Shown in pieces: positions 37,667 to 46,563 of a DNA stretch of 64,000 nucleotides. The notes under the pieces are model-generated. The model saw only the letters and a program-made list of their open reading frames with translations, was not told where the DNA came from and made no database searches. Both the position numbers and the translations under genes were made by a program. The stretch's first letter is position 1. Each line of letters opens with the position of its first letter. Source of the stretch: JACKAQ01 sp965227145 (GTDB taxonomy: Bacteria > Calditrichota > Calditrichia > RBG-13-44-9 > J075); NCBI GenBank assembly GCA_965227145.1, contig OZ245730.1, positions 2,480,001-2,544,000 of the forward strand. Direction: 5' to 3'.

Positions 37667-38977
37667 ATGAAATTTTACAGCACCAACAATTCTGCCCATC
37701 GCGTAAGTTTTCGCGATGCTGTTTTAACCGGATTACCACCGGATAACGGGCTATACATGCCCGAAAACATCCCGCAAATTCCGGCTGAAAGAATCCACGC
37801 TTTTCGGCAAATGTCGTTTCAGGAAATTGCAACCGCGATGGCTGACAACTTGCTTTCAGAAAGCGTCGAACCGCATGTTTTGCGAAAAGTGATCGAAACG
37901 GCCATCAATTTTGACGCGCCGCTGGTTCCGGTCGAACCGGATATTTTTTCGCTGGAATTGTTTCACGGACCAACGCTCGCATTCAAAGATTTTGCAGCGC
38001 GATTTATGGCGCAATTGATGGGTCATTTTGTGCAAAATGACAACCGCGAACTCACCATTTTGGTGGCAACTTCCGGCGATACGGGAAGTGCGGTTGCCAA
38101 CGGTTTTTATCGCGTTCCGGGCATTCGGGTGATTGTGTTGTATCCGTCCGGAAAGGTGAGCCAAATTCAGGAAAAACAGCTAACTACACTCGCCGAAAAT
38201 ATCACGGCGCTGGAAATTGGCGGCACGTTTGACGATTGTCAGGCATTGGTAAAACAGGCGTTTTTAGATGGCGAATTGCAGAATAATTTCCGGTTGACAT
38301 CTGCAAATTCGATCAATATTGCCCGGCTGATTCCGCAATCATTTTATTACGGTTACGCGTGGTCGCGATTGCCCGATCCATTCGTTGACTCGGTATTTTC
38401 GGTGCCGAGTGGCAATTTTGGCAACCTCACCGCAGGATTGATGGCAAAAACAGCGGGCGTGCCAATCACCCGGTTTGTCGCCGCAACAAATGTGAACGAT
38501 GTGGTTCCGGCGTATTTGCAAAACGGGGAATTTTTGCCAAAAACTTCGGTTCACACTATTTCGAATGCGATGGATGTGGGCAATCCCAGCAATTTTGTGC
38601 GAATGCTCGCGTTGTTCGATCACGATTTGGCGCGGATCAGAAAATCGGTTTCCGGTTTCGCATTTACAGATGCGGAAACCCGCAAAACGATGCTGGAAAT
38701 TTACGATCGAACAGGCTATGTTTTGGATCCGCACGGCGCGGTCGGGTATTTGGGGCTGAAACAATTTCTCGCCGGGCAATCCGGGAAGTGGCAGGGCGTT
38801 TTTCTGGAAACAGCGCATCCGGTCAAATTTCTCGATGTGGTCGAATCGACTATCGGAATCTCACCGGAAATTCCGGCACAGTTGACCAAAGCGTTGTCAA
38901 AAGAAAAAATCGCTCGCTCGCTGCCAACCGAATTTTCAACATTTAAAAATTATTTGATGGGTGCACTGCGGAAGTAA
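37667..38977 (+). CDS. thrC: Threonine synthase
   Basis: This 436-residue PLP enzyme converts O-phosphohomoserine to threonine. The PLP lysine lies in FHGPTLAFKDFAARF, followed by the phosphate-binding VATSGDTGSAVANGFY and later SVPSGNFGNLTAGLMAK. The short N-terminal segment (STNNSAHRVSFRDAVLTGLPPDNGLYMP) is the E. coli/yeast type rather than the plant type. It ends the thrABC operon and converges on etfA. Confidence 0.96.
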   Translation: MKFYSTNNSAHRVSFRDAVLTGLPPDNGLYMPENIPQIPAERIHAFRQMSFQEIATAMADNLLSESVEPHVLRKVIETAINFDAPLVPVEPDIFSLELFHGPTLAFKDFAARFMAQLMGHFVQNDNRELTILVATSGDTGSAVANGFYRVPGIRVIVLYPSGKVSQIQEKQLTTLAENITALEIGGTFDDCQALVKQAFLDGELQNNFRLTSANSINIARLIPQSFYYGYAWSRLPDPFVDSVFSVPSGNFGNLTAGLMAKTAGVPITRFVAATNVNDVVPAYLQNGEFLPKTSVHTISNAMDVGNPSNFVRMLALFDHDLARIRKSVSGFAFTDAETRKTMLEIYDRTGYVLDPHGAVGYLGLKQFLAGQSGKWQGVFLETAHPVKFLDVVESTIGISPEIPAQLTKALSKEKIARSLPTEFSTFKNYLMGALRK

Positions 38978-38982
38978 TCGAC

Positions 38983-39011
38983 AAAAAAAATCCCCGCATT
39001 TGGCGGGGATT
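38983..39011 (-). terminator. Terminator of the etfBA transcript (convergent with thrC)
   Basis: A 9-base-pair stem (38989-38997 with 39003-39011, loop of five) is followed on the minus strand by an eight-base T run. The plus strand side lacks a T run, so it mainly serves etfBA. Confidence 0.8.
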
Positions 39012-39041
39012 AAATGGCATATCTAATTAATAATCAACACT

Positions 39042-40016
39042 TTATTCGCCCGATTTAATGTGCTTCACAGCTTCGGTCATTGCGGGCAGAACTTCAAATA
39101 AATCGCCAACGATGCCGTAATCAGCCACTTTGAAAATTGGCGCATCGGCATCTTTGTTGATCGCAACAATGAATTTTGAAGACGAAATTCCGGCAATGTG
39201 CTGAATGGCTCCGGAAATTCCGGCAGCGATATATAATTGAGGAGAAACCGTTTTTCCAGTTTGACCGACGTGCTCGCCGTGCGGGCGCCAACCTTCGTCG
39301 GAAACGGGTCGGGAACAGCCTGTGGCAGCACCTAACGCGTCCGCCAGCTTTTCGATGAGCTGCCAGTTCTCCGGACCTTTCAGCCCGCGTCCGCCGCTGA
39401 CAACAATATCTGCCTGCGTCACGTCAATTTTGCCGCCTTCGCCGGTTGCAACTTCTTCGACAACCGCTTTGGGATCGGGCAGGGCAGGGGAGAGTGTTTC
39501 AACGGAAACAGCCGTTGCGGATTCTACCGCTTTTACACTTTTGGGGCGAAGGGTTGCCAGTGCGGGTGTTGAATTGATGCTGATATCTGCCAGCACTTTT
39601 CCGGCATACATCGGACGGGTGAATACAAATTTTCCGCCATCGGCGCGAAAACTGACACAATCCTGCGCTAATCCGGCATCCAGCAGCATCGATACGCGTG
39701 CCAGCAAATCTTTACCGGTAAACGTTGCCGCTGCGATAACCGCATCTGCATCTTTTTCTTTGGCGACTGCGGCGACTGCTTTTGCCGCAACATCCGGGCT
39801 GTATTTTGAAAGCTTGCTATCTTCGATTGCAACGGCATTGGCAATGCCGTATTTGCCGGCTTCATTTGCCAGCGACGCTGCATCCGGACCGAGCACCACA
39901 GCCGTTGCGCTGCCGCCGGTTGCATCTGCCATTTGTTTCGCAGCGGTGAACATTTCGTAACTGACTGCTTTTAGTTTTCCCGCTGAACTTTCAGCGATTA
40001 CAACAATGTTTGCCAT
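39042..40016 (-). CDS. etfA: Electron transfer flavoprotein alpha subunit
   Basis: This 324-residue protein pairs with EtfB to carry electrons from acyl-CoA and other dehydrogenases to the quinone pool. Residues 3-190 form the N-terminal alpha/beta domain. The C-terminal FAD domain holds VSGGRGLKGPENWQLIEKLADALGAATGCSRPVSDEGW and GQTGKTVSPQLYIAAGISGAIQH, the ETF-alpha signature that binds FAD. It is 31 bases downstream of etfB. No ETF-quinone oxidoreductase gene is in the window. Confidence 0.95.
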   Translation of the reverse strand: MANIVVIAESSAGKLKAVSYEMFTAAKQMADATGGSATAVVLGPDAASLANEAGKYGIANAVAIEDSKLSKYSPDVAAKAVAAVAKEKDADAVIAAATFTGKDLLARVSMLLDAGLAQDCVSFRADGGKFVFTRPMYAGKVLADISINSTPALATLRPKSVKAVESATAVSVETLSPALPDPKAVVEEVATGEGGKIDVTQADIVVSGGRGLKGPENWQLIEKLADALGAATGCSRPVSDEGWRPHGEHVGQTGKTVSPQLYIAAGISGAIQHIAGISSSKFIVAINKDADAPIFKVADYGIVGDLFEVLPAMTEAVKHIKSGE

Positions 40017-40047
40017 TATTTAATCTCCTGTTTTTTCTCGACTTTGG

Positions 40048-40797
40048 TTAAATCACTTTGGCTTCTTCGCGGAGCAACCGAACAACTTCTGCGGCGTCTT
40101 CCGCACCGTTGGTGAATATTTTTCCCGCATCTTTTGCCGGCGGATAGGCAATTTTTTCAACCACCAATTTAGGTGCGGCGAGCGAAACTTCTTTCACTTC
40201 AATAGATTTCTTTTTCGCCTGCATAATGCCTTTTAGTGAACGATATCGCGGTTCGTTCAACTTTCGGTTTGCGCCGATAACAGCGGGTAAACCAAAGGAA
40301 ACACGTTCCGAACCACCTTCGATTTCGCGCGTTGCAGTCCCGTTGCTGCCGTCAATTTCCAGTCCGATGACGACGGTAACGCAGGGCAAATCGAGTGCGG
40401 TTGCAACCAATTGCGGCATCTGTCCGTGGTCGTCATCGATCGCCTGGCGACCGAGAAAAATCAGGTCATAGTTGCCTTCTTTCAACGTTTCGGCAAGTGC
40501 TTTTGCAGTAACCAGCGGATCATCCGGGATTCGCTCAACATTGATTCGTACGGCTTTGTGAGCACCCATCGCCAATGCTTCGCGAATGGTTTTTTCGGCA
40601 CTTGCCGAACCCAAAGTGACGATGGTTACTTCGCCACCGCTTTTTTCGGTGAGTTTCAGGGCTTCTTCAATTGCAAATTCATCGTAGGGATTGATGATCC
40701 ATTGAATACCGTCATCTGCCACCGATTTCCCATCTCCGGCGATGGTTACTTTTGTCGTCGTATCCGGCGTTTGTTTTACACACACAGCTATGTTCAC
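40048..40797 (-). CDS. etfB: Electron transfer flavoprotein beta subunit
   Basis: This 249-residue protein starts at GTG, eight bases after GGAGG. The start MNIAVCVKQTPDT, the INPYDEFAIEEALKL segment and the LGRQAIDDDHGQMPQLVATALDLPCVT loop are typical of ETF-beta, which binds AMP and partners EtfA. The etfBA order and spacing are standard. It diverges from rplM across a 360-base gap. No anomalies were seen. Confidence 0.95.
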   Translation of the reverse strand: MNIAVCVKQTPDTTTKVTIAGDGKSVADDGIQWIINPYDEFAIEEALKLTEKSGGEVTIVTLGSASAEKTIREALAMGAHKAVRINVERIPDDPLVTAKALAETLKEGNYDLIFLGRQAIDDDHGQMPQLVATALDLPCVTVVIGLEIDGSNGTATREIEGGSERVSFGLPAVIGANRKLNEPRYRSLKGIMQAKKKSIEVKEVSLAAPKLVVEKIAYPPAKDAGKIFTNGAEDAAEVVRLLREEAKVI

Positions 40798-41157
40798 GTG
40801 ATGGACCTCCTTAATTAATTATCTAAACTGTTGTTTGCATGTTAAAATCTGGTTATCGTCTGATGTTTCGTTAAATTCAGCTTATTATCAGGTTGCAGCG
40901 AAATTTTATTCGCAACGGGCGTTATTATTCGCTGCCAAACGGAATCACTTTCGAAACGAATCAAAGTAATAAAATTAGGACAGATTGCAATAAAATTTGA
41001 AAATTATCCGGTCGATTTCTCGCGTAAATTTGTATTTTAAATGCGCTAAGTCAAGTCCGGTATGAATTTTGTATTTGAAAAAATACTTGACATAATTGAA
41101 GTGCTCACCTAAATTTGGCGACTTTGTAATTCTCAATGTAAAAGGAGGAAAAATACA
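40798..41157. other. 360-base divergent intergenic region between etfB and rplM
   Basis: The region is AT-rich with no open frame of note. The right end holds the rplM promoter and ribosome site (AAAGGAGG). I saw no clear promoter for etfB, nor a structured ribosomal-protein leader. Confidence 0.5.
41087..41115 (+). promoter_or_regulatory. Sigma70-like promoter of the ribosomal protein/translation cluster
   Basis: TTGACA (41087-41092) is followed after 17 bases by TAAATT (41110-41115). Transcription would begin near 41122, leaving a short leader of about 36 bases before the GTG of rplM. Confidence 0.6.
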
Positions 41158-41592
41158 GTGAGAACTGATTATTCGAAGCCAGATCAGATAATTGCTGATC
41201 AAAAATGGTTTGTGGTGGATGGCGAAGATATTGTATTGGGTCGTCTCGCATCCAATATTGCCCGCATTTTGCAGGGCAAGCACAAACCGAATTACGCACC
41301 GCATCAGGATGTTGGCGATTTTGTCGTTGTTCTGAATGCCAACAAAGTGCGGTTAACCGGCAACAAAGCCGATCAAAAAACATATTTTTCCCACTCCGGC
41401 TATCCCGGCGGCGGAAAAGAGACGCCTTATAAACGAATGATTGCAAAGCGTCCGGAATATGTGATTGAACATGCAGTGCGGTTGATGCTCCCCAAAAATG
41501 CGCTAGGTCGCAAGATGCTCAAAAAGCTGAAAGTGTATCCCGGAACAAATCATCCGCATGATGCGCAACAACCCCAAACCCTAACTTTTTAA
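41158..41592 (+). CDS. rplM: 50S ribosomal protein L13
   Basis: The 144-residue length is normal for L13. It begins at GTG after a strong AAAGGAGG. Hallmarks are KWFVVDGEDIVLGRLASNIARILQGKHKP, GDFVVVLNANKVRLTGNKADQKTYFSHSGYPGG and the late MLPKNALGRKMLKKLKVYPG. It assembles early into the large subunit. In bacteria L13 and S9 are co-transcribed, as here (11-base gap to rpsI). Confidence 0.97.
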   Translation: MRTDYSKPDQIIADQKWFVVDGEDIVLGRLASNIARILQGKHKPNYAPHQDVGDFVVVLNANKVRLTGNKADQKTYFSHSGYPGGGKETPYKRMIAKRPEYVIEHAVRLMLPKNALGRKMLKKLKVYPGTNHPHDAQQPQTLTF

Positions 41593-41603
41593 CGAGGTAT
41601 TAG

Positions 41604-41990
41604 ATGGAAGTTTATGTCGCAACAGGACGGCGCAAGTCCTCCGTCGCGAGAGTCCGGCTGAAGCCCGGAAGTGGCAAAATTGTTGTCAATGGTCGCGAAG
41701 TTTTGGATTATTTTAAACGCGAAACGCTCAAAATGGTTATTGAACAACCTTTCGAATTTACCAACATGTTGGGAAAATTTGATATTGATGCCAATATCAT
41801 TGGCGGTGGACTTGCCGGACAGGCTGGCGCACTGCGTTTGGGCATCTCCCGTGCGATGCTGGAATATGATGTTAATCTCCGTGGCGAACTGAAAGCCGCC
41901 GGATTTTTAACACGCGATTCCCGTGAAGTTGAACGTAAGAAATACGGTCAGCCGAAAGCACGTAAGCGTTTCCAGTTCTCCAAACGTTAA
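41604..41990 (+). CDS. rpsI: 30S ribosomal protein S9
   Basis: This 128-residue protein has the S9 features VATGRRKSSVARVRLKPGSGKIVVNGR near the start, GGGLAGQAGALRLGISRAML in the middle, and the basic C-terminal tail RKKYGQPKARKRFQFSKR, which reaches the P-site tRNA. It starts after an AACGAGG site 11 bases behind rplM. The conserved end SKR is intact. Confidence 0.97.
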   Translation: MEVYVATGRRKSSVARVRLKPGSGKIVVNGREVLDYFKRETLKMVIEQPFEFTNMLGKFDIDANIIGGGLAGQAGALRLGISRAMLEYDVNLRGELKAAGFLTRDSREVERKKYGQPKARKRFQFSKR

Positions 41991-42035
41991 GTCGTTGGAT
42001 TTACTTATTTTATCACACACACTGTCCCCAAAGCT

Positions 42036-42070
42036 CCGGCAGGGTGATCTTCCGATCGGAAGAATGCCGG
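42036..42070 (+). promoter_or_regulatory. Hairpin in the rpsI-rpsB gap, candidate S2 leader
   Basis: Outer arms CCGGCA (42036-42041) and TGCCGG (42065-42070) enclose a perfect 16-base palindrome (42048-42063). The resulting bulged stem-loop lies about 50 bases before the rpsB start and has no T run, so it looks like an mRNA leader structure rather than a terminator. Confidence 0.4.
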
Positions 42071-42119
42071 CGTTAAAAGGCAGTGGCGGAATAACCCGAA
42101 TAAAGGAGATTTTTTGTCA

Positions 42120-42845
42120 ATGAAAGCAACATTAGAAGATTTGCTGAAAAGCGGTGTGCATTTTGGACACCTCACCCGCCGCTGGAATCCCAAGATGCGC
42201 CCATACATTTTTATGGAGCGTAACAATATTCACATCATCGATCTGAAAAAAACGCTCGAACATTTGCAAACAGCTTACAATGCGATTAAAGAGACTGTGA
42301 TGAACGGCGAACCGGTTTTGTTTGTCGGTACCAAACAACAGGCTCAGAATATCATTGTTTCAGAAGCTACCCGTGCGGGCATGCCTTATATGACCGAACG
42401 CTGGCTTGGTGGTACGCTCACAAATTTTTCGACCATCAAGAAAAGCATTCGTAAACTTGAAAATCTGGAAAAGATGGTCAGCGACGGCACTGCGGACAAA
42501 CTCACCAAAAAAGAACGCCTCATGATCGATCGCGAAATCGAGAAAATGAAAAAGGTGTTTGCCGGCATTCAGGAAATGAAGCGGCTTCCCGGTGCGATTT
42601 TTGTCGTTGATACTAAAAAAGAAGAAATTGCCGTGAAAGAAGGACGCAAACTCGGCATACCTATTTTCGCAATAGTGGATACAAATTGCGATCCCGATGA
42701 AATTGATTTCCCGATTCCCGGAAACGACGATTCAACCAAAGCAATTGGCATTATCACCAAAACGATTGCCGATGCCGCAGTTGACGCAACCGCAGAACTG
42801 GAAGCACGTCGCTCCGCCGAAAAGGAAGATGTAAAGAAAGATTAA
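42120..42845 (+). CDS. rpsB: 30S ribosomal protein S2
   Basis: I chose the ATG at 42120; a TTG at 42114 is closer to the GGAG site and remains possible. The protein is about 241 residues. It has LEDLLKSGVHFGHLTRRWNPKM at the start, then TERWLGGTLTNFSTIKKSI and PGAIFVVDTKKEEIAVKEGRKLGIPIFAIVDTNCDPDEIDFPIPGNDD, all classic S2. A charged C-terminal tail rich in Glu/Lys follows. It is the first gene of the common rpsB-tsf-pyrH-frr order. The hairpin upstream may regulate it. Confidence 0.97.
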   Translation: MKATLEDLLKSGVHFGHLTRRWNPKMRPYIFMERNNIHIIDLKKTLEHLQTAYNAIKETVMNGEPVLFVGTKQQAQNIIVSEATRAGMPYMTERWLGGTLTNFSTIKKSIRKLENLEKMVSDGTADKLTKKERLMIDREIEKMKKVFAGIQEMKRLPGAIFVVDTKKEEIAVKEGRKLGIPIFAIVDTNCDPDEIDFPIPGNDDSTKAIGIITKTIADAAVDATAELEARRSAEKEDVKKD

Positions 42846-42881
42846 TCGCTTTAAATTTAAAATAAACAGGAGTTAAACATA

Positions 42882-43481
42882 ATGGCTAACATTACAGCAG
42901 CACAGGTAAAGGAGCTGCGCGAACTCACCGGTGCCGGTATGATGGATTGCAAAAATGCACTCACGGAAACTGGCGGCGATATGGAAAAAGCAGTTGATTT
43001 CCTTCGCAAAAAAGGTATTGCCAAAGCAGAAAAAAAAGCCGGACGTGATGCAAAGGACGGACTTGTTGAAGCATATATCCACCCGGGTGGAAAGTTAGGC
43101 GTTTTGATCGAAGTCAGTTGCGAAACAGACTTCGTGGCTAAAACTGACGATTTCAAAGAATTGGTGAAAAACGTGGCGATGCAAGTTGCCGCAACCAATC
43201 CCATCGCAATTACGCGTGATCAGGTCGATCAAAAATTGATCGATCATGAAATGGATATTTTCAAAGCCCAGGCAAAAGAATCCGGTAAACCGGATCATAT
43301 TCTCGAAAAAATTGCCACCGGACGTTTGGAAAAATTCTACACCGAAAATGTTCTGGAAGAACAATCTTTCATCAAAGATGGCGACAAAACGGTAAAAGAT
43401 TATGTAACGGAAGTTATCGCCAAATTGGGTGAAAATATTTCTATTCGCAAAATCGCACGCTTTCGTATTGGAGACGAATAA
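42882..43481 (+). CDS. tsf: Elongation factor Ts
   Basis: This 199-residue protein exchanges GDP for GTP on EF-Tu. It has the N-terminal UBA-like LRELTGAGMMDCKNALTETGGDMEKAVDFLRKKG and the core GVLIEVSCETDFVAKTDDF. At 199 residues it is the compact form, shorter than the ~280-residue E. coli protein and lacking one core subdomain copy, as in many bacteria. A CAGGAG site precedes it and its stop overlaps the pyrH start. Confidence 0.97.
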   Translation: MANITAAQVKELRELTGAGMMDCKNALTETGGDMEKAVDFLRKKGIAKAEKKAGRDAKDGLVEAYIHPGGKLGVLIEVSCETDFVAKTDDFKELVKNVAMQVAATNPIAITRDQVDQKLIDHEMDIFKAQAKESGKPDHILEKIATGRLEKFYTENVLEEQSFIKDGDKTVKDYVTEVIAKLGENISIRKIARFRIGDE

Positions 43482-44200
43482 TGACAGGTCGCCCTCATTA
43501 CAAAAGGATCTTGTTAAAACTGAGCGGTGAGTCATTAGCCGGTGAAGATAAATTTGGTATTCAGTTACCTGTTTTGCGGCGTTACGCGGAAGAAATTCGC
43601 AACGTAGCTGAAACAGGTGTACAGGTTGGCATCGTTGTTGGCGGCGGAAATATCTTTCGGGGTATTTCCGAAGCCGCTCGCGAAATGGATAGAGTTTCCG
43701 CAGATTATATGGGAATGCTCGCCACTGTTATCAACTCTATGGCAATGCAAAATGCATTGGAAAACATTGGGCTGGATACGCGGGTGCAAACAGCCATCCG
43801 GATGAGCCAAATTGCCGAACCATTTATTCGACGCAAAGCAATTAACGATCTTGCAAAAGGGCGCGTTGTTATTTTTGCTGCAGGTACCGGTAATCCATAT
43901 TTTACAACCGATACTGCGGCTGTTTTACGTGCTGTGGAAATCAAGGCGGATGTCATTTTAAAAGGAACCCGGGTCGATGGCGTTTATACTGCCGATCCCG
44001 AAAAAGATCCGACCGCAATCAAATTTGACGAATTGCCATATATGCAAGTTGTTAAAGAAGGTTTGAAGGTTATGGATGGCACTGCAATTACACTCTCTAT
44101 GGAGAACCAATTGCCCATAATTGTGTTTAATATGGATGAACCCGGCAATTTAATGCGGGTAGTTATGGGTGAACCCATTGGAACAAAGGTAAGAGGTTAA
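43481..44200 (+). CDS. pyrH: UMP kinase
   Basis: The 239-residue length is standard for hexameric bacterial UMP kinase. The amino-acid-kinase fold shows KRILLKLSGESLAG at the start, VGGGNIFRG for substrate binding, DYMGMLATVINSMAMQNALE and FAAGTGNPYFTTDTAAVLRA. It makes UDP from UMP and ATP. It shares one base with the tsf stop (TAATG), which indicates coupled translation, and is followed two bases later by frr. Confidence 0.97.
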   Translation: MTGRPHYKRILLKLSGESLAGEDKFGIQLPVLRRYAEEIRNVAETGVQVGIVVGGGNIFRGISEAAREMDRVSADYMGMLATVINSMAMQNALENIGLDTRVQTAIRMSQIAEPFIRRKAINDLAKGRVVIFAAGTGNPYFTTDTAAVLRAVEIKADVILKGTRVDGVYTADPEKDPTAIKFDELPYMQVVKEGLKVMDGTAITLSMENQLPIIVFNMDEPGNLMRVVMGEPIGTKVRG

Positions 44201-44202
44201 GT

Positions 44203-44763
44203 ATGACACTTGACAGCATTTTAATGGATGCCGAAGAGCGCATGTCTAAATCGCTTGAGCATTTACAGCATGAACTCGCAACCATTCGCACTGGCAGGGC
44301 AACACCGTCATTGTTGGATTCTGTGAAAGTTGAATATTATGGTTCAATAATGCCAATCAATCAGGTTGCCACGGTTTCAGCACCGGAACCACGGTTAATT
44401 GTCGTTCAGCCGTGGGAAAAGCGGTTGATCCCTGAAATCGAAAAAGCGATTCTCAGCTCAGATCTGGGATTAAATCCGGGAAACGATGGCAACGTCATCC
44501 GTTTGCCGATTCCTGAACTCAGCGAAGAACGCCGGCAAAGCCTGTTGAAACTGGTGAAAAAGTTTTGTGAAGATTGCCGCGTTGCCGTAAGAAACGTCCG
44601 GCGGGATGCAAATGAAAGCATCAAAAAGCTGGAAAAATCTCACGAAATTTCGGAAGACAACAGCCACGATGGTCAGGATCAGATCCAGAAATTGACAGAC
44701 AAATACATACAGGATGTTGACGATTTGTTGGCACAAAAAGAAAAAGAAGTGCTCACAAACTAA
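44203..44763 (+). CDS. frr: Ribosome recycling factor
   Basis: The 186-residue length is standard. Family features are MSKSLEHLQHELATIRTGRATPSLLDSVKVEYYG, the hinge around PINQVATVSAPEPRLIVVQPWEK, and the C-terminal helix RRDANESIKKLEK. With EF-G it splits post-termination ribosomes. It is last in the translation cluster and is followed by a terminator 28 bases after its stop. Confidence 0.97.
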   Translation: MTLDSILMDAEERMSKSLEHLQHELATIRTGRATPSLLDSVKVEYYGSIMPINQVATVSAPEPRLIVVQPWEKRLIPEIEKAILSSDLGLNPGNDGNVIRLPIPELSEERRQSLLKLVKKFCEDCRVAVRNVRRDANESIKKLEKSHEISEDNSHDGQDQIQKLTDKYIQDVDDLLAQKEKEVLTN

Positions 44764-44791
44764 GCAAAAACAGTATATTACTTAACATATG

Positions 44792-44820
44792 AAAAGCCGG
44801 ATGCTATCGTCCGGCTTTTT
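44792..44820 (+). terminator. Terminator after frr
   Basis: A 10-base-pair stem (44792-44801 with 44810-44819) with an eight-base loop is followed by a T run. It lies between frr and lpxB, so lpxB needs read-through or its own promoter. Confidence 0.85.
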
Positions 44821-44838
44821 GCTTATACATCAGAAAAT

Positions 44839-45969
44839 ATGACAAAAATTTTGATCATTGCAGGCGAAGCCTCCGGTGACAAACACGCGGCAGACCTGAT
44901 TCTTGAATTACAAAATATTCATCCGGAAATAGAATTTACCGGCATTGGCGGTGATGATATGCAGCGTACCGGCGCACATCTGATTTATCACATTCGCCAG
45001 CTTGCGGTCCTCGGCATCACCGAAATTATCAAACACCTGCCGTTTATCCGGCAAGTTCAGCGAGATATTGTTGCGGAAATGAAAAGGGGAGTGGATGCCG
45101 TTATTTTGGTGGATTATCCCGGATTTAATTTGCGGATTGCCAAACTCGCCCACGAAGCGGGTATTCCGGTTATCTACTATATCAGTCCGCAACTGTGGGC
45201 GTGGGGCGAAAAACGGGTTGAGAAAGTCCGGAAATACATTGATTTACTGTTGATACTGTTCCGATTCGAAGTTGATTTTTATGCCAATCATGGCATAAAT
45301 GCGAAATTTGTCGGACATCCGCTGGTTGATCAGGTGCAAATTTCCCAATCCGAAGACGACTTCCGGAAGCAAACCGGTATTGCACCCGGACAACAAATTC
45401 TCGGTTTATTTCCCGGATCGCGGGAGATGGAAGTGCGCAAACTGCTGCCGGTAATGGTTGCGGTTGCGACCATCATCAGAGATCAATTTGGAGCAATTCC
45501 GGTAATCGGCAAAGCAAGCCAACTGCCGGATGAGCTTTATCAGGAAGTTATCAAATCTAATGATATCAAAATTGTGGAAGGCAAATCGCATCAATTGATG
45601 CGATATTCTCATGCAACAATGGTTGCCAGCGGCACCGCAACGCTGGAAATGGGTTTTCTCCAAACGCCAATGGCTGTGCTTTACGAGGTATCGCCGATTA
45701 CATATTGGCTGGGACGATTTTTGGTGAAAATTGATAAAATTGCATTGGCAAACATTGTTGCCGGTGAAAAAGTTGTCCCCGAATTTATCCAGAAAGAAAT
45801 TACCACCGATGCCGTAAGTGCTGCAATTGCGCGCTATTTCACTGATCAAAAATATTATGAAGCCGTAAAATCCCGATTGAGTGTAATCAAAGATGCACTT
45901 GGAAAGCCGGGCGCATCTCTCCGGGCTGCCAAACAAATTAGCATGTTTTTAAAAAACATGAACAAATAA
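44839..45969 (+). CDS. lpxB: Lipid-A-disaccharide synthase
   Basis: This 376-residue GT19 enzyme is the usual length. It starts KILIIAGEASGDKHAADLI, the LpxB signature, and has VDYPGFNLRIAK, YYISPQLWAWGEKRVEKVRKY and the late SGTATLEMGFLQTPMAVLYE for UDP-sugar binding. It joins UDP-diacylglucosamine to lipid X at the inner membrane, showing that the organism makes lipid A. Its stop directly abuts the stop of the convergent small gene. Confidence 0.95.
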   Translation: MTKILIIAGEASGDKHAADLILELQNIHPEIEFTGIGGDDMQRTGAHLIYHIRQLAVLGITEIIKHLPFIRQVQRDIVAEMKRGVDAVILVDYPGFNLRIAKLAHEAGIPVIYYISPQLWAWGEKRVEKVRKYIDLLLILFRFEVDFYANHGINAKFVGHPLVDQVQISQSEDDFRKQTGIAPGQQILGLFPGSREMEVRKLLPVMVAVATIIRDQFGAIPVIGKASQLPDELYQEVIKSNDIKIVEGKSHQLMRYSHATMVASGTATLEMGFLQTPMAVLYEVSPITYWLGRFLVKIDKIALANIVAGEKVVPEFIQKEITTDAVSAAIARYFTDQKYYEAVKSRLSVIKDALGKPGASLRAAKQISMFLKNMNK

Positions 45970-46221
45970 TTAATCATATTGCAGTTCTTCTAACTCAGCT
46001 TCTTTTGAGTAAACAATTTTGCGAATGGTTTCGTGCGATAGATATGCAAATTCGCGTTGCAATTGATCAATAATTACTTTCGGGCGAGTTGCTTCCTTTA
46101 GCTTCGAGAATTTTTGACGGATGTAATAATCCCGGATTGCCCGCTCATTTAAAAATCCATTTTCCCAAAGCAGTTGAAATTGTTCATCCGAAACGTATGC
46201 TTTTAATGGGTTACCACGCAT
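45970..46221 (-). CDS. Small basic protein with helix-turn-helix-like C-terminal half (unknown)
   Basis: The protein has 83 residues and a strong AGGAGG site before the ATG at 46221. It is mostly helical and charged. Residues about 25-75 (ERAIRDYYIRQKFSKL, then LQREFAYLSHETIRKIVYSK) look like a recognition helix following a basic helix, somewhat like small HTH regulators. There is no membrane segment or catalytic motif. It is convergent with lpxB with no bases between the stops. The function is unknown and the DNA-binding idea is inference. Confidence 0.6.
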   Translation of the reverse strand: MRGNPLKAYVSDEQFQLLWENGFLNERAIRDYYIRQKFSKLKEATRPKVIIDQLQREFAYLSHETIRKIVYSKEAELEELQYD

Positions 46222-46563
46222 GTATCACTCCTCCTAAATAGTTGATTATTCAGAACATAAAACCCCGAAATACAGCTCATACATGGTAGCAAATTAGATT
46301 CGATGCACCGCTCCTGTTTGGATAAACGAATACCGGAATTGTACATAAACCGGTTATTTTAGCAATTTTGGTAAATCAATTTTGGCGGGTAACGTTTAGT
46401 TCAATCACAACGCTTTGTTTGTATAACATCAGTATTATGTTACATTTAAATATATTCATTCAATAAAAACAAGGGATTTTTTTCCCCCTTAAATAAAATT
46501 AGTCGTTCAAAAATTGCCCGGTTTTCGGTAACATACTGAAATCATGAATGGAGGATAATTTAT
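46222..46563. other. 342-base AT-rich divergent intergenic region
   Basis: The gap lies between the small HTH-like gene and the holin-like membrane gene. It contains no open frame, tRNA or clear hairpin that I can support. It presumably contains both promoters. GGAGG lies just before the right-hand gene. Confidence 0.5.
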
